A stretch of 64,000 nucleotides of DNA from Bacteroidota bacterium. GTDB taxonomy: Bacteria; Bacteroidota; Bacteroidia; Chitinophagales; LD1. Location of the stretch: NCBI GenBank assembly GCA_016715625.1, contig JADJZU010000007.1, positions 93,207-157,206 on the forward strand, read 5' to 3'. Shown here piece by piece: positions 53,484-61,603 of the stretch (the first letter of the stretch is position 1; the number at the start of each line of letters is the position of its first letter). Below the pieces are notes generated by a model. It worked only from the letters and a program-made list of their open reading frames with translations. It ran no database searches and was not told the origin of the DNA. Both the position numbers and the translations under genes were made by a program.

Positions 53484-54551
53484 ATGATTCAGAAACAGAA
53501 TGTTCTCATTTATGGCTGCTACGGCTACACCGGCAAACTTATTAGCGAACATGCTGTAAAACAGGGTTTAAAGCCTGTTCTGGCCGGGCGAGATGAAGCT
53601 AAAGTGAAATCGCTGGCCAATGATCTAAAACTGGACTATTTGGTATTTGATTTAACAGATGCGGCATCTGTTGCCGAAAGGTTGATGCCGTTTAAAATTG
53701 TTCTGCATTGCGCGGGTCCGTTCAAGTTCACATCCGAGATTATGGCTCGTGCTTGCCTACAGGCTAAAACCAGCTATCTGGATATTACAGGAGAGTTTCA
53801 GGTCTTCGAAAACATCTTTAAGCTGGATGATAAAGCAAAGGAGGCTGGCATTTTGATGATGCCCGGAGTGGGATTTGATGTAGTGCCGTCCGATTGTTTG
53901 TCGGCTTATTTAAAAGATGTGTTACCTACTGCCGATACGTTGCAATTGGCTTTGCTGCAAAAAGGTGGACGGATTTCTCATGGCACAGCCATAACCGTAG
54001 CCGAAAGTATGGGCGATGGTTGTATGGTGCGAAGGAAAGGCAAGTTAAAGCACATAAAGGCCGGTTCGCTCACAAGAGCCATTCATGTGGATGACCGTGA
54101 GCGAGAGTTCGTAGCTATTCCTTGGGGCGACATTTCTACTGCTTTTCGTTCCACCAAAATTCCCAATATCACGGTATATAATTATGTGCCTTCCAAGGTA
54201 ATTGAGAGCATGAAGCTGAGTAATTACATTGGTTTTATTCTGAAATCTTCCTTAGTCAAGAATTACATCATACGAAAGATTAAAAAGCGTCCGGCCGGCC
54301 CTGATGCCACAGAAAGAGCCAATGCTAAAACCTTCATTTGGGGCGAAGTCAAAAATGGATTTGGTGTTGAAAAAAGAGCATTAATGGAATTGCCCGAAGG
54401 CTACACAATCACCTACCTGGCTGCAGTCGAAATAACCAAACGCCTCTTAAATGGATTGCCGGCCACAGGGGCCAAAACGCCTGCTCAGGTTTTTGGAAAA
54501 GACTTTATTCTACAGTTCGAAGGAGTATCCATCACCGACTTGAAAGTTTAG
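53484..54551 (+). CDS. Saccharopine dehydrogenase-like NAD(P)-binding protein
   Basis: 355 residues. Rossmann motif at the start (VLIYGCYGYTGKLISEHAV), followed by VLAGRDEAKVKSLA, the usual cofactor-specificity strand. CAGPF (about 75) and GVGFDVVPSDCLSAYL are shared with the saccharopine-dehydrogenase/trans-acting enoyl reductase group. No lysine-pathway context is present, so the substrate is unknown. The sequence TAATTTCG at 53424 is a weak promoter candidate. Confidence 0.85.
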   Translation: MIQKQNVLIYGCYGYTGKLISEHAVKQGLKPVLAGRDEAKVKSLANDLKLDYLVFDLTDAASVAERLMPFKIVLHCAGPFKFTSEIMARACLQAKTSYLDITGEFQVFENIFKLDDKAKEAGILMMPGVGFDVVPSDCLSAYLKDVLPTADTLQLALLQKGGRISHGTAITVAESMGDGCMVRRKGKLKHIKAGSLTRAIHVDDREREFVAIPWGDISTAFRSTKIPNITVYNYVPSKVIESMKLSNYIGFILKSSLVKNYIIRKIKKRPAGPDATERANAKTFIWGEVKNGFGVEKRALMELPEGYTITYLAAVEITKRLLNGLPATGAKTPAQVFGKDFILQFEGVSITDLKV

Positions 54552-54647
54552 GCCGGAGGCTTGTACCACACAGACGCAAACACAAAAAAGAATACTTTTA
54601 GATAAACGGTTGTAGCGCCACCTTGAACCAAAGTGTCATTATTACGA

Positions 54648-56027
54648 ATGCCAACACAGAGTAACCTTGACTTCATAAAAGTATCGGATAGCGATGGCGT
54701 TTCGGTCGATATTCGATTCAGCAGCATAGTTGAATGGATTAACGAAGGAGTGTTTTGTGTCAATAGCGATGGCAAAATACTATATGCCAACGATCAGTTT
54801 TGCCGAAATCTCGGCTTCACCAAAATTGAGTTAATCGGCAAAAATATCCTCGACTACTTCTACAACGAAGATTTTGTAAGACTTTCCAAGCAGAAGTTGG
54901 AAATGCGCAAAAAAGGATTGAGCGATGTCTATGAGATTAAGATGCGCAAGAAGAACGGAGAAGGAATTTGGATTCGTGTAAATGGCAAACCGGTATTCAA
55001 CAGCGAAGGTAAGTTTGTCTGTTCAGTTGGGATACATATCGATATCACCAAGCAAAAGGAGTTGGAGGAAGAGTTGATTTTTGCCAAAGAAGATTTGGAG
55101 TCCAGAGTAATTACCCGCACCCGCCAATTATCAGAGGCTAATGCAAAGTTGAACCAGCAAATGAAGGAACGGAAGATGGCTGAAGTGTCATTGGTTCACA
55201 GCGAAAAGCGATTTCGGGATATTTACATTAACTCTCCGGATGCTATTTATGTGGAAAGTCACGATGGCATTATTCTGGATTTGAATGAAGCTACCTGCAA
55301 GCTACATAATACGACAGCCGATAATCTCTTGGGCAAGTCGATTTATGATATATCGCCTGTTTCGGTGCATCCTGAAATAAGGAAGCGGCAGCCGAAAATT
55401 ATTTCCGGAGAAATTACCAAGTTCGAAAGCGAGTGCCTAACCGAAAGCGGTCAGGTATTGCCTATCGAGATTAGCGTAGCCCCTATTACATTTAAAGACA
55501 AGCCTGCTTTGCTAATGCACGTGCGTGATATTTCCGACCGTAAAAAGCATCAGCACTTATTACAAAAGCTTAACGAAGAGCTCGAAGAAAAAGTAAGAAT
55601 CAGAACGCAGGAAATTGAGGAAACCAAGGCAGAACTCGAAAAGCAAAAGGCATTTTTAAGTCAGATTATTGATGCTTCACCGGGTCTGGTGTTTGTAAAG
55701 GATTTGGAGGGGAAATATTTACTCATCAACCAAACCATGGCCGACTACTACAACATCAGTAAGTCTGAAATGCTGGGCAAGCGCGATGAAGACTTCCATT
55801 TTAGCCATGGCGATTTAGAACTGTTTAAAGCACAGGACAAAGATGTGATAGAAAAAGGAGGGGAGGTTTCGTTTCCGGAGCAGGCGTTTGTCAACAGCAA
55901 AACGGGTGAAAAAACCTGGTTGAGTGTGGTGAAAAAGGTAATCCCATCAATTGATAATAAGGGCAAAATATATTGGGAGTGGCCTCTGATGTTACGCCAA
56001 TCAAAAAGGCAAAAGAGGACATTGTAG
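54648..56027 (+). CDS. Histidine kinase fragment 1: three PAS domains
   Basis: Start at ATG 54648 (GTG at 54633 is also in frame). It holds the first three PAS domains. The last 17 or so residues after GKIYW are out of frame. Confidence 0.7.
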   Translation: MPTQSNLDFIKVSDSDGVSVDIRFSSIVEWINEGVFCVNSDGKILYANDQFCRNLGFTKIELIGKNILDYFYNEDFVRLSKQKLEMRKKGLSDVYEIKMRKKNGEGIWIRVNGKPVFNSEGKFVCSVGIHIDITKQKELEEELIFAKEDLESRVITRTRQLSEANAKLNQQMKERKMAEVSLVHSEKRFRDIYINSPDAIYVESHDGIILDLNEATCKLHNTTADNLLGKSIYDISPVSVHPEIRKRQPKIISGEITKFESECLTESGQVLPIEISVAPITFKDKPALLMHVRDISDRKKHQHLLQKLNEELEEKVRIRTQEIEETKAELEKQKAFLSQIIDASPGLVFVKDLEGKYLLINQTMADYYNISKSEMLGKRDEDFHFSHGDLELFKAQDKDVIEKGGEVSFPEQAFVNSKTGEKTWLSVVKKVIPSIDNKGKIYWEWPLMLRQSKRQKRTL

Positions 56028-57118
56028 TCTCCGAGCAGTTGTATCGCGAAATTGCCCGAAACCTTCCCAAAGCAGCCATGTTCATTTTTGATAGGGACAT
56101 GCGCTACATACTCGCAGAAGGTCCGTTGGTGGGCACAATCAGCAAATCAAAGGAGGAAATTGAGGGTAAAACAATTTACGAGGTTATCAGAGCAACCGAG
56201 ATGGACCGCGTAGCCGATATATACCGTTCCATACTGAATGGGGAGGTCAAGGAGTTTGAGCAAATGTTTTTTGAGCGCACCATGCGCGTGCATCATATTC
56301 CCATTCGCAATGCCGAGGGGGAAATTGTCTATGGCATGGTTATGATTTTTGACATCAGCGATTTAAAGCAAACCCAGCAGGAACTGATTAAGCGAAATGA
56401 TGATTTGGTGCGAAGCAACGAAGAGCTGGAACGCTTTGCTTATGTGGCATCGCATGATTTGCAGGGTCCGTTACGCACCATTGCCAGCTATCTGCAATTG
56501 CTGGAGTTGCGCAACAAAAATAATCTTGACAAAGAGTCCGTAGAGTTTATTGAGTTTAGTGTGAGCGGTGCCAAGCGCTTGCAAACCCTGATTCAGGATT
56601 TGCTTATTTATTCTAAAATTTCATCTACCCCCAAGCCCTTTGTGCCGGTTAATTTGAGAGATGTGGCTGAAGTGATTTCCAAAAACCTCGAGAGCACCAT
56701 CAAGGCAGCCAATGCACAGTTGATAGTAGAAGATTTGCCTACTGTATCGGGCGATCCTTCTCAGTTATTGCAAATTATGCAAAACCTGATAGATAACGCG
56801 CTGAAATTTGTAAAAGATAAAGAGCCTCAGATAAAAGTATCGGGCAGCTCAAATGCCGAAGAGTGGCAAATCAGCATTCAGGATAACGGGATAGGAATCA
56901 AAGAAGAATTTAAAGAGCGGATATTCAGGATATTTCAGCGATTGCACACCGATGCTGAATACTCCGGAACCGGAGTAGGGCTGGCTATCTGCAAGAAAAT
57001 AGTGCATTTGCATGGTGGCAGAATCTGGTTCGATTCGGTGCCGGGAGAGGGAACAACCTTTCATTTTACCATCAGCAAGAAAAAGAAATCACCGGTTACA
57101 GAAAAAACCAGCGAATAG
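55973..57118 (+). CDS. Histidine kinase fragment 2: last PAS domain, HisKA and HATPase
   Basis: 381 residues from a TTG that is only the frameshift point. It contains the fourth PAS domain (AAMFIFDRDMRYILAEG), the HisKA box with ASHDLQ, and all three ATPase boxes. It stops 20 bp before a terminator. Confidence 0.75.
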   Translation: MGVASDVTPIKKAKEDIVVSEQLYREIARNLPKAAMFIFDRDMRYILAEGPLVGTISKSKEEIEGKTIYEVIRATEMDRVADIYRSILNGEVKEFEQMFFERTMRVHHIPIRNAEGEIVYGMVMIFDISDLKQTQQELIKRNDDLVRSNEELERFAYVASHDLQGPLRTIASYLQLLELRNKNNLDKESVEFIEFSVSGAKRLQTLIQDLLIYSKISSTPKPFVPVNLRDVAEVISKNLESTIKAANAQLIVEDLPTVSGDPSQLLQIMQNLIDNALKFVKDKEPQIKVSGSSNAEEWQISIQDNGIGIKEEFKERIFRIFQRLHTDAEYSGTGVGLAICKKIVHLHGGRIWFDSVPGEGTTFHFTISKKKKSPVTEKTSE

Positions 57119-57140
57119 TAAGAGCTGTCAAATTCATAAA

Positions 57141-57168
57141 AAAAGCCTCCTGAAATCAGGAGGCTTTT
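57141..57168. terminator. Bidirectional intrinsic terminator between kinase and tmRNA
   Basis: AAAAGCCTCCTGA (57141-57153) pairs perfectly with TCAGGAGGCTTTT (57156-57168), with T and A runs on both sides. It serves the plus-strand kinase and the minus-strand tmRNA. Confidence 0.88.
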
Positions 57169-57173
57169 TTTTG

Positions 57174-57537
57174 TGGAGCTGGTGGGAATCGAACCCACGT
57201 CCGGATAAGTTGGCAATAGACTCTCTACATGCTTAGTTACTTATTGGTTTTCGTAAACAAGCCGGATAAGTAACCCTCCAATTTGTTTCTTACATCTGTC
57301 AATCAACTTGCCGTAAGTAGATGATGCTTACGGCAAGCGTCACCAGGTTTTGGTTGCTGGTGCGCTGTGTATGGTGCCTCAAGCGCAGAGCAAATGGTGG
57401 TTAATCTCTAAGATTAAGCAGCCATGGCGTAATTAGTTTCGCCAGTTAAAATTGTTGTATCCATGGATTTAAGAGCTATGAACACGCTCTGCATGCCGGT
57501 TTATTATCAAGACCTCCCGTCAATACCAGTCAGCCCC
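57174..57537 (-). ncRNA. ssrA: tmRNA (transfer-messenger RNA)
   Basis: Minus strand. The 5' end GGGGCTG (57537-57531) pairs with CAGCTCC at the 3' end (57181-57175). The T arm GTGGGTTCGATTCCCAC lies near 57198-57182, and CCA is not fully encoded. The tag frame at 57443-57414 reads GETNYAMAA then TAA, with the tRNA-like Ala added first. The tag frees stalled ribosomes and marks the peptide for proteolysis. Pseudoknot-rich sequence fills the region between the tag and the 3' end. A -7 element TATATTTG on the minus strand is at 57563-57556. Confidence 0.95.
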
Positions 57538-57555
57538 GTAACTTCAAAGAACTAC

Positions 57556-57563
57556 GCAAATAT
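57556..57563 (-). promoter_or_regulatory. -7 element TATATTTG of the tmRNA gene
   Basis: Read on the minus strand it fits TAnnTTTG and lies about 18 bases before the mature tmRNA 5' end, leaving a short processed leader. Confidence 0.5.
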
Positions 57564-57615
57564 AGCAAACGCCCTGCCAAACACCCTTTCGGCAATATTG
57601 GCTGGACCTTTTTTC

Positions 57616-57623
57616 TACTTTTG
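57616..57623 (+). promoter_or_regulatory. -7 element TACTTTTG directly before the dehydrogenase start
   Basis: Matches TAnnTTTG and ends 5 bases before ATG 57629. Transcription would start about at the ATG, giving a leaderless or nearly leaderless message. The minus-strand tmRNA promoter is 60 bp away. Confidence 0.5.
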
Positions 57624-57628
57624 CCATT

Positions 57629-58819
57629 ATGAAAATTGGCATAATTCGCGAGGAAAAGTTTCCCAGAGATTCCCGCGTTCCGCTCACCCCATCTCAATGT
57701 AAATTCTTAACCGAGCGAAACCCCGACATACAGGTAGTGGTGCAGCCTTGTAAATATCGCTGCTTTACCAACGAGGAGTTTATTTACCAGGGCATAAAGA
57801 TGAACGAAGACTTGACGGACTGCGACCTACTACTGGGTGTAAAAGAAGTGCCGATTGAATTTTTGCTGCCCGGCAAAGCGTATGTTTATTTTTCGCATGT
57901 GATTAAAAAGCAACCACACAACCGGAAAATGTTGCAGCACATTTTGGAGAACAACATTCGCCTGATGGACTGGGAATGTATGAAAGATAAAAAAGGTAAA
58001 CGGGTCATCGCTTTTGGGCGCTGGGCCGGTATTGTAGGTGCTTACCATGCCATCCGTATGATTGGATTTCGCACCTCTCGATTCCGGCTGCGGCAAATGA
58101 TTGACTGTCTCAATTTTGCCGAAGCGCAGAAAGAACTGGAAAAGCTTGATTTGCCCAATTGGAAAATAGTGCTCACCGGCACCGGGCGGGTGAGCGAGGG
58201 CGCGGCCTTTATGCTCGATGTGTTGGGTGTCAAAAAAGTAGCCCCTTACAATTTTTGTTACAATGAGTTTGACGAGCCCGTGTACACGCAGTTGAGTTCG
58301 CGATATGTATCATACGCCGGGCACGAAAAATTTGATGCAGATGACTACCACGCTCACCCGCAGGAGTATAGCAGCAACTTTTATCCTTTTACCAAAGCAG
58401 CCGATGTGATGATTAACGGCATTTACTGGGATAAGCGAATCCCTGTTTTTTTTACCCGCGGGCAAATGCGCGAAAATGATTTCAGAATTAAAATCATCAG
58501 TGACATTACCTGCGATGTGGCCCCGGATTCTTCAGTGCCCTCCACTTTATATGCCTCCAGCATTGCCGACCCTTATTATGGCTACAATCCTCACACGGGT
58601 GAGTTAATACAAACATTTCAGCCTGCCTCCATAGATGTAATGGCTATTGATAACCTCCCCAACGAACTTCCGCGCGATGCCAGCGAAGACTTTGGCAATA
58701 TGATTATCAGCCGAATTATTCCGCAATGGCAGCAGGAAAACTCCGATATGATATACGGAGCTACCATTGCCGCCAACGGTTCCTTAAATGCACCTTACAG
58801 CTATCTGCCGACTATGTAG
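57629..58819 (+). CDS. NAD(P)-dependent dehydrogenase of the saccharopine/alanine dehydrogenase type
   Basis: 396 residues beginning MKIGIIREEKFPRDSRVPLTP, the usual start of the alanine dehydrogenase/PNT/lysine-forming saccharopine dehydrogenase group. Arg and Lys residues of the N-terminal block (E-x-K-x-P-x-D-x-R-V-x-L-T-P) bind the keto acid. VLTGTGRVSEGAA (about 175-187) is the nucleotide-binding loop. CDVAPDSSVPST lies in the region of the second substrate block. Which amino acid it acts on is not clear; lysine metabolism is one possibility. It stands alone between the tmRNA gene and sdhC. Confidence 0.82.
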   Translation: MKIGIIREEKFPRDSRVPLTPSQCKFLTERNPDIQVVVQPCKYRCFTNEEFIYQGIKMNEDLTDCDLLLGVKEVPIEFLLPGKAYVYFSHVIKKQPHNRKMLQHILENNIRLMDWECMKDKKGKRVIAFGRWAGIVGAYHAIRMIGFRTSRFRLRQMIDCLNFAEAQKELEKLDLPNWKIVLTGTGRVSEGAAFMLDVLGVKKVAPYNFCYNEFDEPVYTQLSSRYVSYAGHEKFDADDYHAHPQEYSSNFYPFTKAADVMINGIYWDKRIPVFFTRGQMRENDFRIKIISDITCDVAPDSSVPSTLYASSIADPYYGYNPHTGELIQTFQPASIDVMAIDNLPNELPRDASEDFGNMIISRIIPQWQQENSDMIYGATIAANGSLNAPYSYLPTM

Positions 58820-58909
58820 CTGCCGGATGAACAATTAGTGTTCAAAAAATGTTACGCAATTTTTTGTTCATAAAGAACGCGTCAAAGATATTTTCTCCTC
58901 ACTTTACTA

Positions 58910-58917
58910 TAAATTTG
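58910..58917 (+). promoter_or_regulatory. -7 element TAAATTTG of the sdh operon
   Basis: Fits TAnnTTTG and lies 25 bases before the probable sdhC start at 58943. No clear -33 element is visible at normal spacing. The 123 bases between the dehydrogenase and sdhC hold nothing else I can name. Confidence 0.45.
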
Positions 58918-58942
58918 GGGCCAATAAAACAAAACTTCACGA

Positions 58943-59618
58943 ATGGAAAATCCTGGTCTCATTTAAAAGTTCAATCGGAAAAAAAAGTAGTCATGAGTTT
59001 GACAGGGCTTTTCTTATATCCTTTTTAGTTATCCATGCTACCATCAACGCCATGATTTGGTTTAATGACGGTGGAGAAACATTTAGCAACTGGGGGCAGT
59101 TTTATAGGAACCAACCCAATAATTCGTGCGATGGAACTTGTTCTGGTGGCCGGCTTTATTATTCACATTGTAGATGGCTTATGCTTTGGAAACAAAACCG
59201 CGATGCCCGCCCGGTAAAATACGCTTACAGCAACCCTCCTGCCAAAAGTAAATGGTATAGCCGTAGCATGGGCTTACTTGGCACGTTGTTGTTGATTTTT
59301 TTAGTTATACACTCTGCACATTTTTGGATACCAAACAGAATGCAGCAAGGTTTAACTGATTGGCACAATGAAATAGACTTATACGGCAGAATGTTGGAAG
59401 TTTTTAAAAACCCATTAGTGGTGTCCATTTACGTATTCGGATGCATCTCTCTCTTTTGGCACTTGCTTCATGGGTTCAAAAGTGCTTTTCAATCGTTGGG
59501 GGTAAATCATACTAAATACAACCAAACTATTGAATATGCCGGCATCGCATTTTCAGTTGTTATTCCATTGTTATTTGCGTTGATGCCTATCTCGATATAT
59601 TTCGGGTTAGTAAATTAA
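58943..59618 (+). pseudogene. sdhC: Succinate dehydrogenase cytochrome b subunit (B type), broken by several indels
   Basis: Membrane anchor of about 225 residues with five expected helices carrying two haems. Restoring single bases gives MEKSWSHLKSSIGKKVVMSLTG, then LFLISFLVIHATINAMIWFNDGGETFSNWGQFIGTNP (abbreviated) and VAGFIIHIVDGLMLWKQN. Needed changes: +A at 58947-58950, +A at 58965-58968, -A at 58979-58986, +A near 59016, -T at 59100-59103, +A near 59181. From 59182 on the frame is intact and includes the histidines in FLVIHSAHFW and FWHLLHGF. The uninterrupted frame covers only 59052-59618, and its residues between about 59104 and 59181 are out of frame. I read this as sequence error. 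Confidence 0.8.
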
Positions 59619-59770
59619 TTTAAGAGTTCATTCAATATATCATTGAAAAATAAAGTTATGGCAGAATTAAATTCAAAAATTCCAGACGGACCATTGGGCG
59701 AGAAATGGAATTATTACAAAGAACACGCAAAGCTGGTAAACCCATCCAACAAGCGTAAACTGAAGTAATA

Positions 59771-60241
59771 GTGGTAGGAACAGGACTGGCCGGTGCTTCC
59801 GCAGCGGCTTCATTGGCCGAACTGGGATACAAGGTGAAGGCATTTTGCTTTCAGGATTCCCCGCGCAGAGCACACTCCATTGCCGCACAAGGGGGCATCA
59901 ATGCCGCCAAAAACTACAAGAATGACGGAGACTCTGTGTTCCGTTTGTTTTATGATACCATCAAAGGCGGTGACTTCCGCGCACGCGAAGCCAACGTATA
60001 TCGCCTGGCCGATGTATCGCGCAATATCATAGACCAATGTGTAGCGCAGGGTGTTCCCTTTGCGCGCGATTACGGTGGCTTGCTCGACAATCGCTCTTTT
60101 GGCGGTTCGCAGGTGATCAGAACTTTTATGCCCGTGGGCAAACCGGACAACAGTTGCTGCTTGGTGCCTTATCAAGCTCTAGAACGCCAGATGGGCTTGG
60201 GTAACGTAAAATGTATTCTCGCCACGAAATGGTTGATGTAG
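59771..60241 (+). CDS. sdhA: SdhA fragment 1
   Basis: FAD-binding N-terminal part from VVGTGLAG to GLGNVK. The true N-terminal 35 residues lie upstream, from ATG 59658, in another frame. The last ten residues are out of frame. Confidence 0.75.
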   Translation: MVGTGLAGASAAASLAELGYKVKAFCFQDSPRRAHSIAAQGGINAAKNYKNDGDSVFRLFYDTIKGGDFRAREANVYRLADVSRNIIDQCVAQGVPFARDYGGLLDNRSFGGSQVIRTFMPVGKPDNSCCLVPYQALERQMGLGNVKCILATKWLM

Positions 60242-60495
60242 TGGTGATTGACGGCAAAGCCCGTGGTATCATTGCTCAAAACCTGGTGAATGGAGAAACA
60301 GAACGCCATTTTGGTCATGCGGTTTTGCTTTGCACCGGTGGCTACGGAAACGTATTTTTCTTATCTACCAATGCCATGGGCAGCAACGTTACCGCTGCAT
60401 GGAAAGCACACAAAAAAGGAGCTTACTTTGGCAACCCTTGCTACACTCAAATTCACCCTACCTGTATTCCGGTAACGGGAGGAATATCAATCTAA
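60211..60495 (+). CDS. sdhA: SdhA fragment 2
   Basis: Continues as MYSRHEMVDVVVIDGKARG to IHPTCIPVTG, then goes out of frame near 60481. It contains the FAD-domain closing block LLCTGGYGNVFFLSTNAMG. Confidence 0.7.
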   Translation: MYSRHEMVDVVVIDGKARGIIAQNLVNGETERHFGHAVLLCTGGYGNVFFLSTNAMGSNVTAAWKAHKKGAYFGNPCYTQIHPTCIPVTGGISI

Positions 60496-60502
60496 GTTAA
60501 CT

Positions 60503-61249
60503 TTGATGTCTGAGTCGTTACGTAATGACGGACGGGTTTGGGTACCAAAATCTCGTGAAGACGCTAAAGCTATTCGCGAAGGCAAGAAAAGAGCAGAAGA
60601 CATTAAAGAAGAAGATCGCGATTATTACTTAGAGCGCAAGTATCCATCGTTTGGTAACCTTTGTCCTAGAGACATCGCCTCTCGTGCTGCCAAAGAAGCA
60701 TGCGATGATGGTCGTGGGATAGTAGCTTCCGGGTTTGGTGTGTTTCTTGATTTTGGCGATGCCATCAAACGCTTAGGCATAGATGTGGTAAAAGCTCGCT
60801 ATGGAGAACTTTTCCCGATGTATCAAAATATTACCAACGAAGATCCATTGAAAACACCAATGAAAATCTACCCGGCTGTGCACTATACGATGGGTGGACT
60901 CTGGGTAGATTATGAGTTAATGACTACCATCCCCGGTTGCTATGCACTGGGCGAAGCCAACTTCAGCGACCACGGGGCCAATCGCCTCGGTGCCAGTGCG
61001 CTGATGCAGGGCCTGGCCGATGGCTACTTTGTAATTCCTTACACCATTGGCAATTACCTGGCCCATGAAATTTTCACCAAGCCTATTCCGACCGACCACC
61101 CGGCATTTGTGGAAGCTGAAAATGCCGTGAAGGAAAGAACACAAAACTGCTATCCATCAACGGAAAAAAGATCCGCAGATGATTTTCATAAAGCTTGGGC
61201 AAAATCATGTGGGAATATTGCGGCATGGCGCGCACCGAAGAAGGTTTGA
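60503..61249 (+). CDS. sdhA: SdhA fragment 3
   Basis: Starts with the in-frame TTG before MSESLRNDGRVWVPK and holds the catalytic capping domain and the FAD-binding C-terminal loop (GEANFSDHGANRLGAS). Seven residues near 61143-61169 are garbled by paired indels. The end after FHKA is out of frame. Confidence 0.75.
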   Translation: MMSESLRNDGRVWVPKSREDAKAIREGKKRAEDIKEEDRDYYLERKYPSFGNLCPRDIASRAAKEACDDGRGIVASGFGVFLDFGDAIKRLGIDVVKARYGELFPMYQNITNEDPLKTPMKIYPAVHYTMGGLWVDYELMTTIPGCYALGEANFSDHGANRLGASALMQGLADGYFVIPYTIGNYLAHEIFTKPIPTDHPAFVEAENAVKERTQNCYPSTEKRSADDFHKAWAKSCGNIAAWRAPKKV

Positions 61250-61593
61250 CTAAAGCACTTGATTTACTTAAAGACTTAAGAGAAAGTTTTTGGAAAGAAG
61301 TGCGAGTGCCGGGCAGTGTCAGTGAGTTTAATCCGGAGCTGGACAAAGCCGGTCGTGTAGCCGATTTTATTGAACTGGGCGAACTGATGGTGATAGATGC
61401 CCTCAACCGAAACGAAAGTTGTGGTGGTCACTTCCGCGTGGAGTATCAGGACAATGGCGAAGCCAAGCGCGATGACGACAACTACCGCTACGCTGCTGCC
61501 TGGGAATTTAAAGGCGTGGATGCCGAACCCGCGCTGCACAAAGAAGAACTGGTGTATGAGAATATTAAATTACAAGTAAGGTCTTATAAATAA
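61195..61593 (+). CDS. sdhA: SdhA fragment 4
   Basis: C-terminal helical domain: GKIMWEYCGMART, LDLLKDLRESFWKEV, and ENIKLQVRSYK at the end. The apparent start is only the frameshift point near 61195. It stops 10 bp before the sdhB start. Confidence 0.75.
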   Translation: MGKIMWEYCGMARTEEGLTKALDLLKDLRESFWKEVRVPGSVSEFNPELDKAGRVADFIELGELMVIDALNRNESCGGHFRVEYQDNGEAKRDDDNYRYAAAWEFKGVDAEPALHKEELVYENIKLQVRSYK

Positions 61594-61603
61594 TTTGACA
61601 ATT

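Larger units (their letters stand above)
54648..57118 (+). pseudogene. Multi-PAS sensor histidine kinase, split by one frameshift (composite, about 822 residues)
   Basis: Two frames overlap at 55973-56027. Adding one T near 55973 joins GKIY to LGVASDVTPIKKAKED, so the pair is one gene. Layout: four PAS domains (about 20-140, 175-290, 335-445, 460-570), each followed by PAC-like ends such as CSVGIHIDITKQKELEEE; coiled-coil links (EELEEKVRIRTQEIEE); HisKA box with the phospho-accepting His in ASHDLQGPLRT; and HATPase with N box NLIDNALKF, G1 DNGIGIKEEF and G2 GTGVGLAICKKI. No membrane segment, so it is a cytoplasmic sensor. No response regulator lies next to it. All kinase residues are present, so the break is likely a sequence error. 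Confidence 0.8.
59658..61593 (+). pseudogene. sdhA: Succinate dehydrogenase/fumarate reductase flavoprotein subunit, broken by several indels (composite, about 645 residues)
   Basis: Carries covalent FAD and oxidises succinate to fumarate. ATG at 59658 opens MAELNSKIPDGPLGEKWNYY, as in other B-type enzymes. Breaks: missing G near 59762, missing A in the A-run 60208-60211, extra G near 60481, missing T near 61195, and a compensating pair (missing A at 61143-61146, extra A at 61164-61169) that garbles seven residues between TQ and KRSADDFHK. Restored landmarks: VVGTGLAGASAAASL (FAD), SIAAQGGINAAKNY (flavin-linking His lies just before), HPTCIPVTGEYQSKL, and GLWVDYELMTTIPGCYALGEANFSDHGANRLGA (abbreviated). 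Loss of this subunit would break the citric acid cycle, so sequence error is the likelier cause. Confidence 0.88.

Noticed and set aside
57012..57236. Plus-strand ORF running into the tmRNA gene
   Set aside because: The end (ESNPRPDKL) is the translated complement of the tmRNA 3' end, and the rest is an out-of-frame reading of the kinase.
59658..61593. sdhA as a true pseudogene
   Set aside because: Four frameshifts plus a compensating pair sit in short runs, every catalytic block is conserved between them, and sdhB is intact. Decay at this speed without amino-acid change elsewhere is unlikely.
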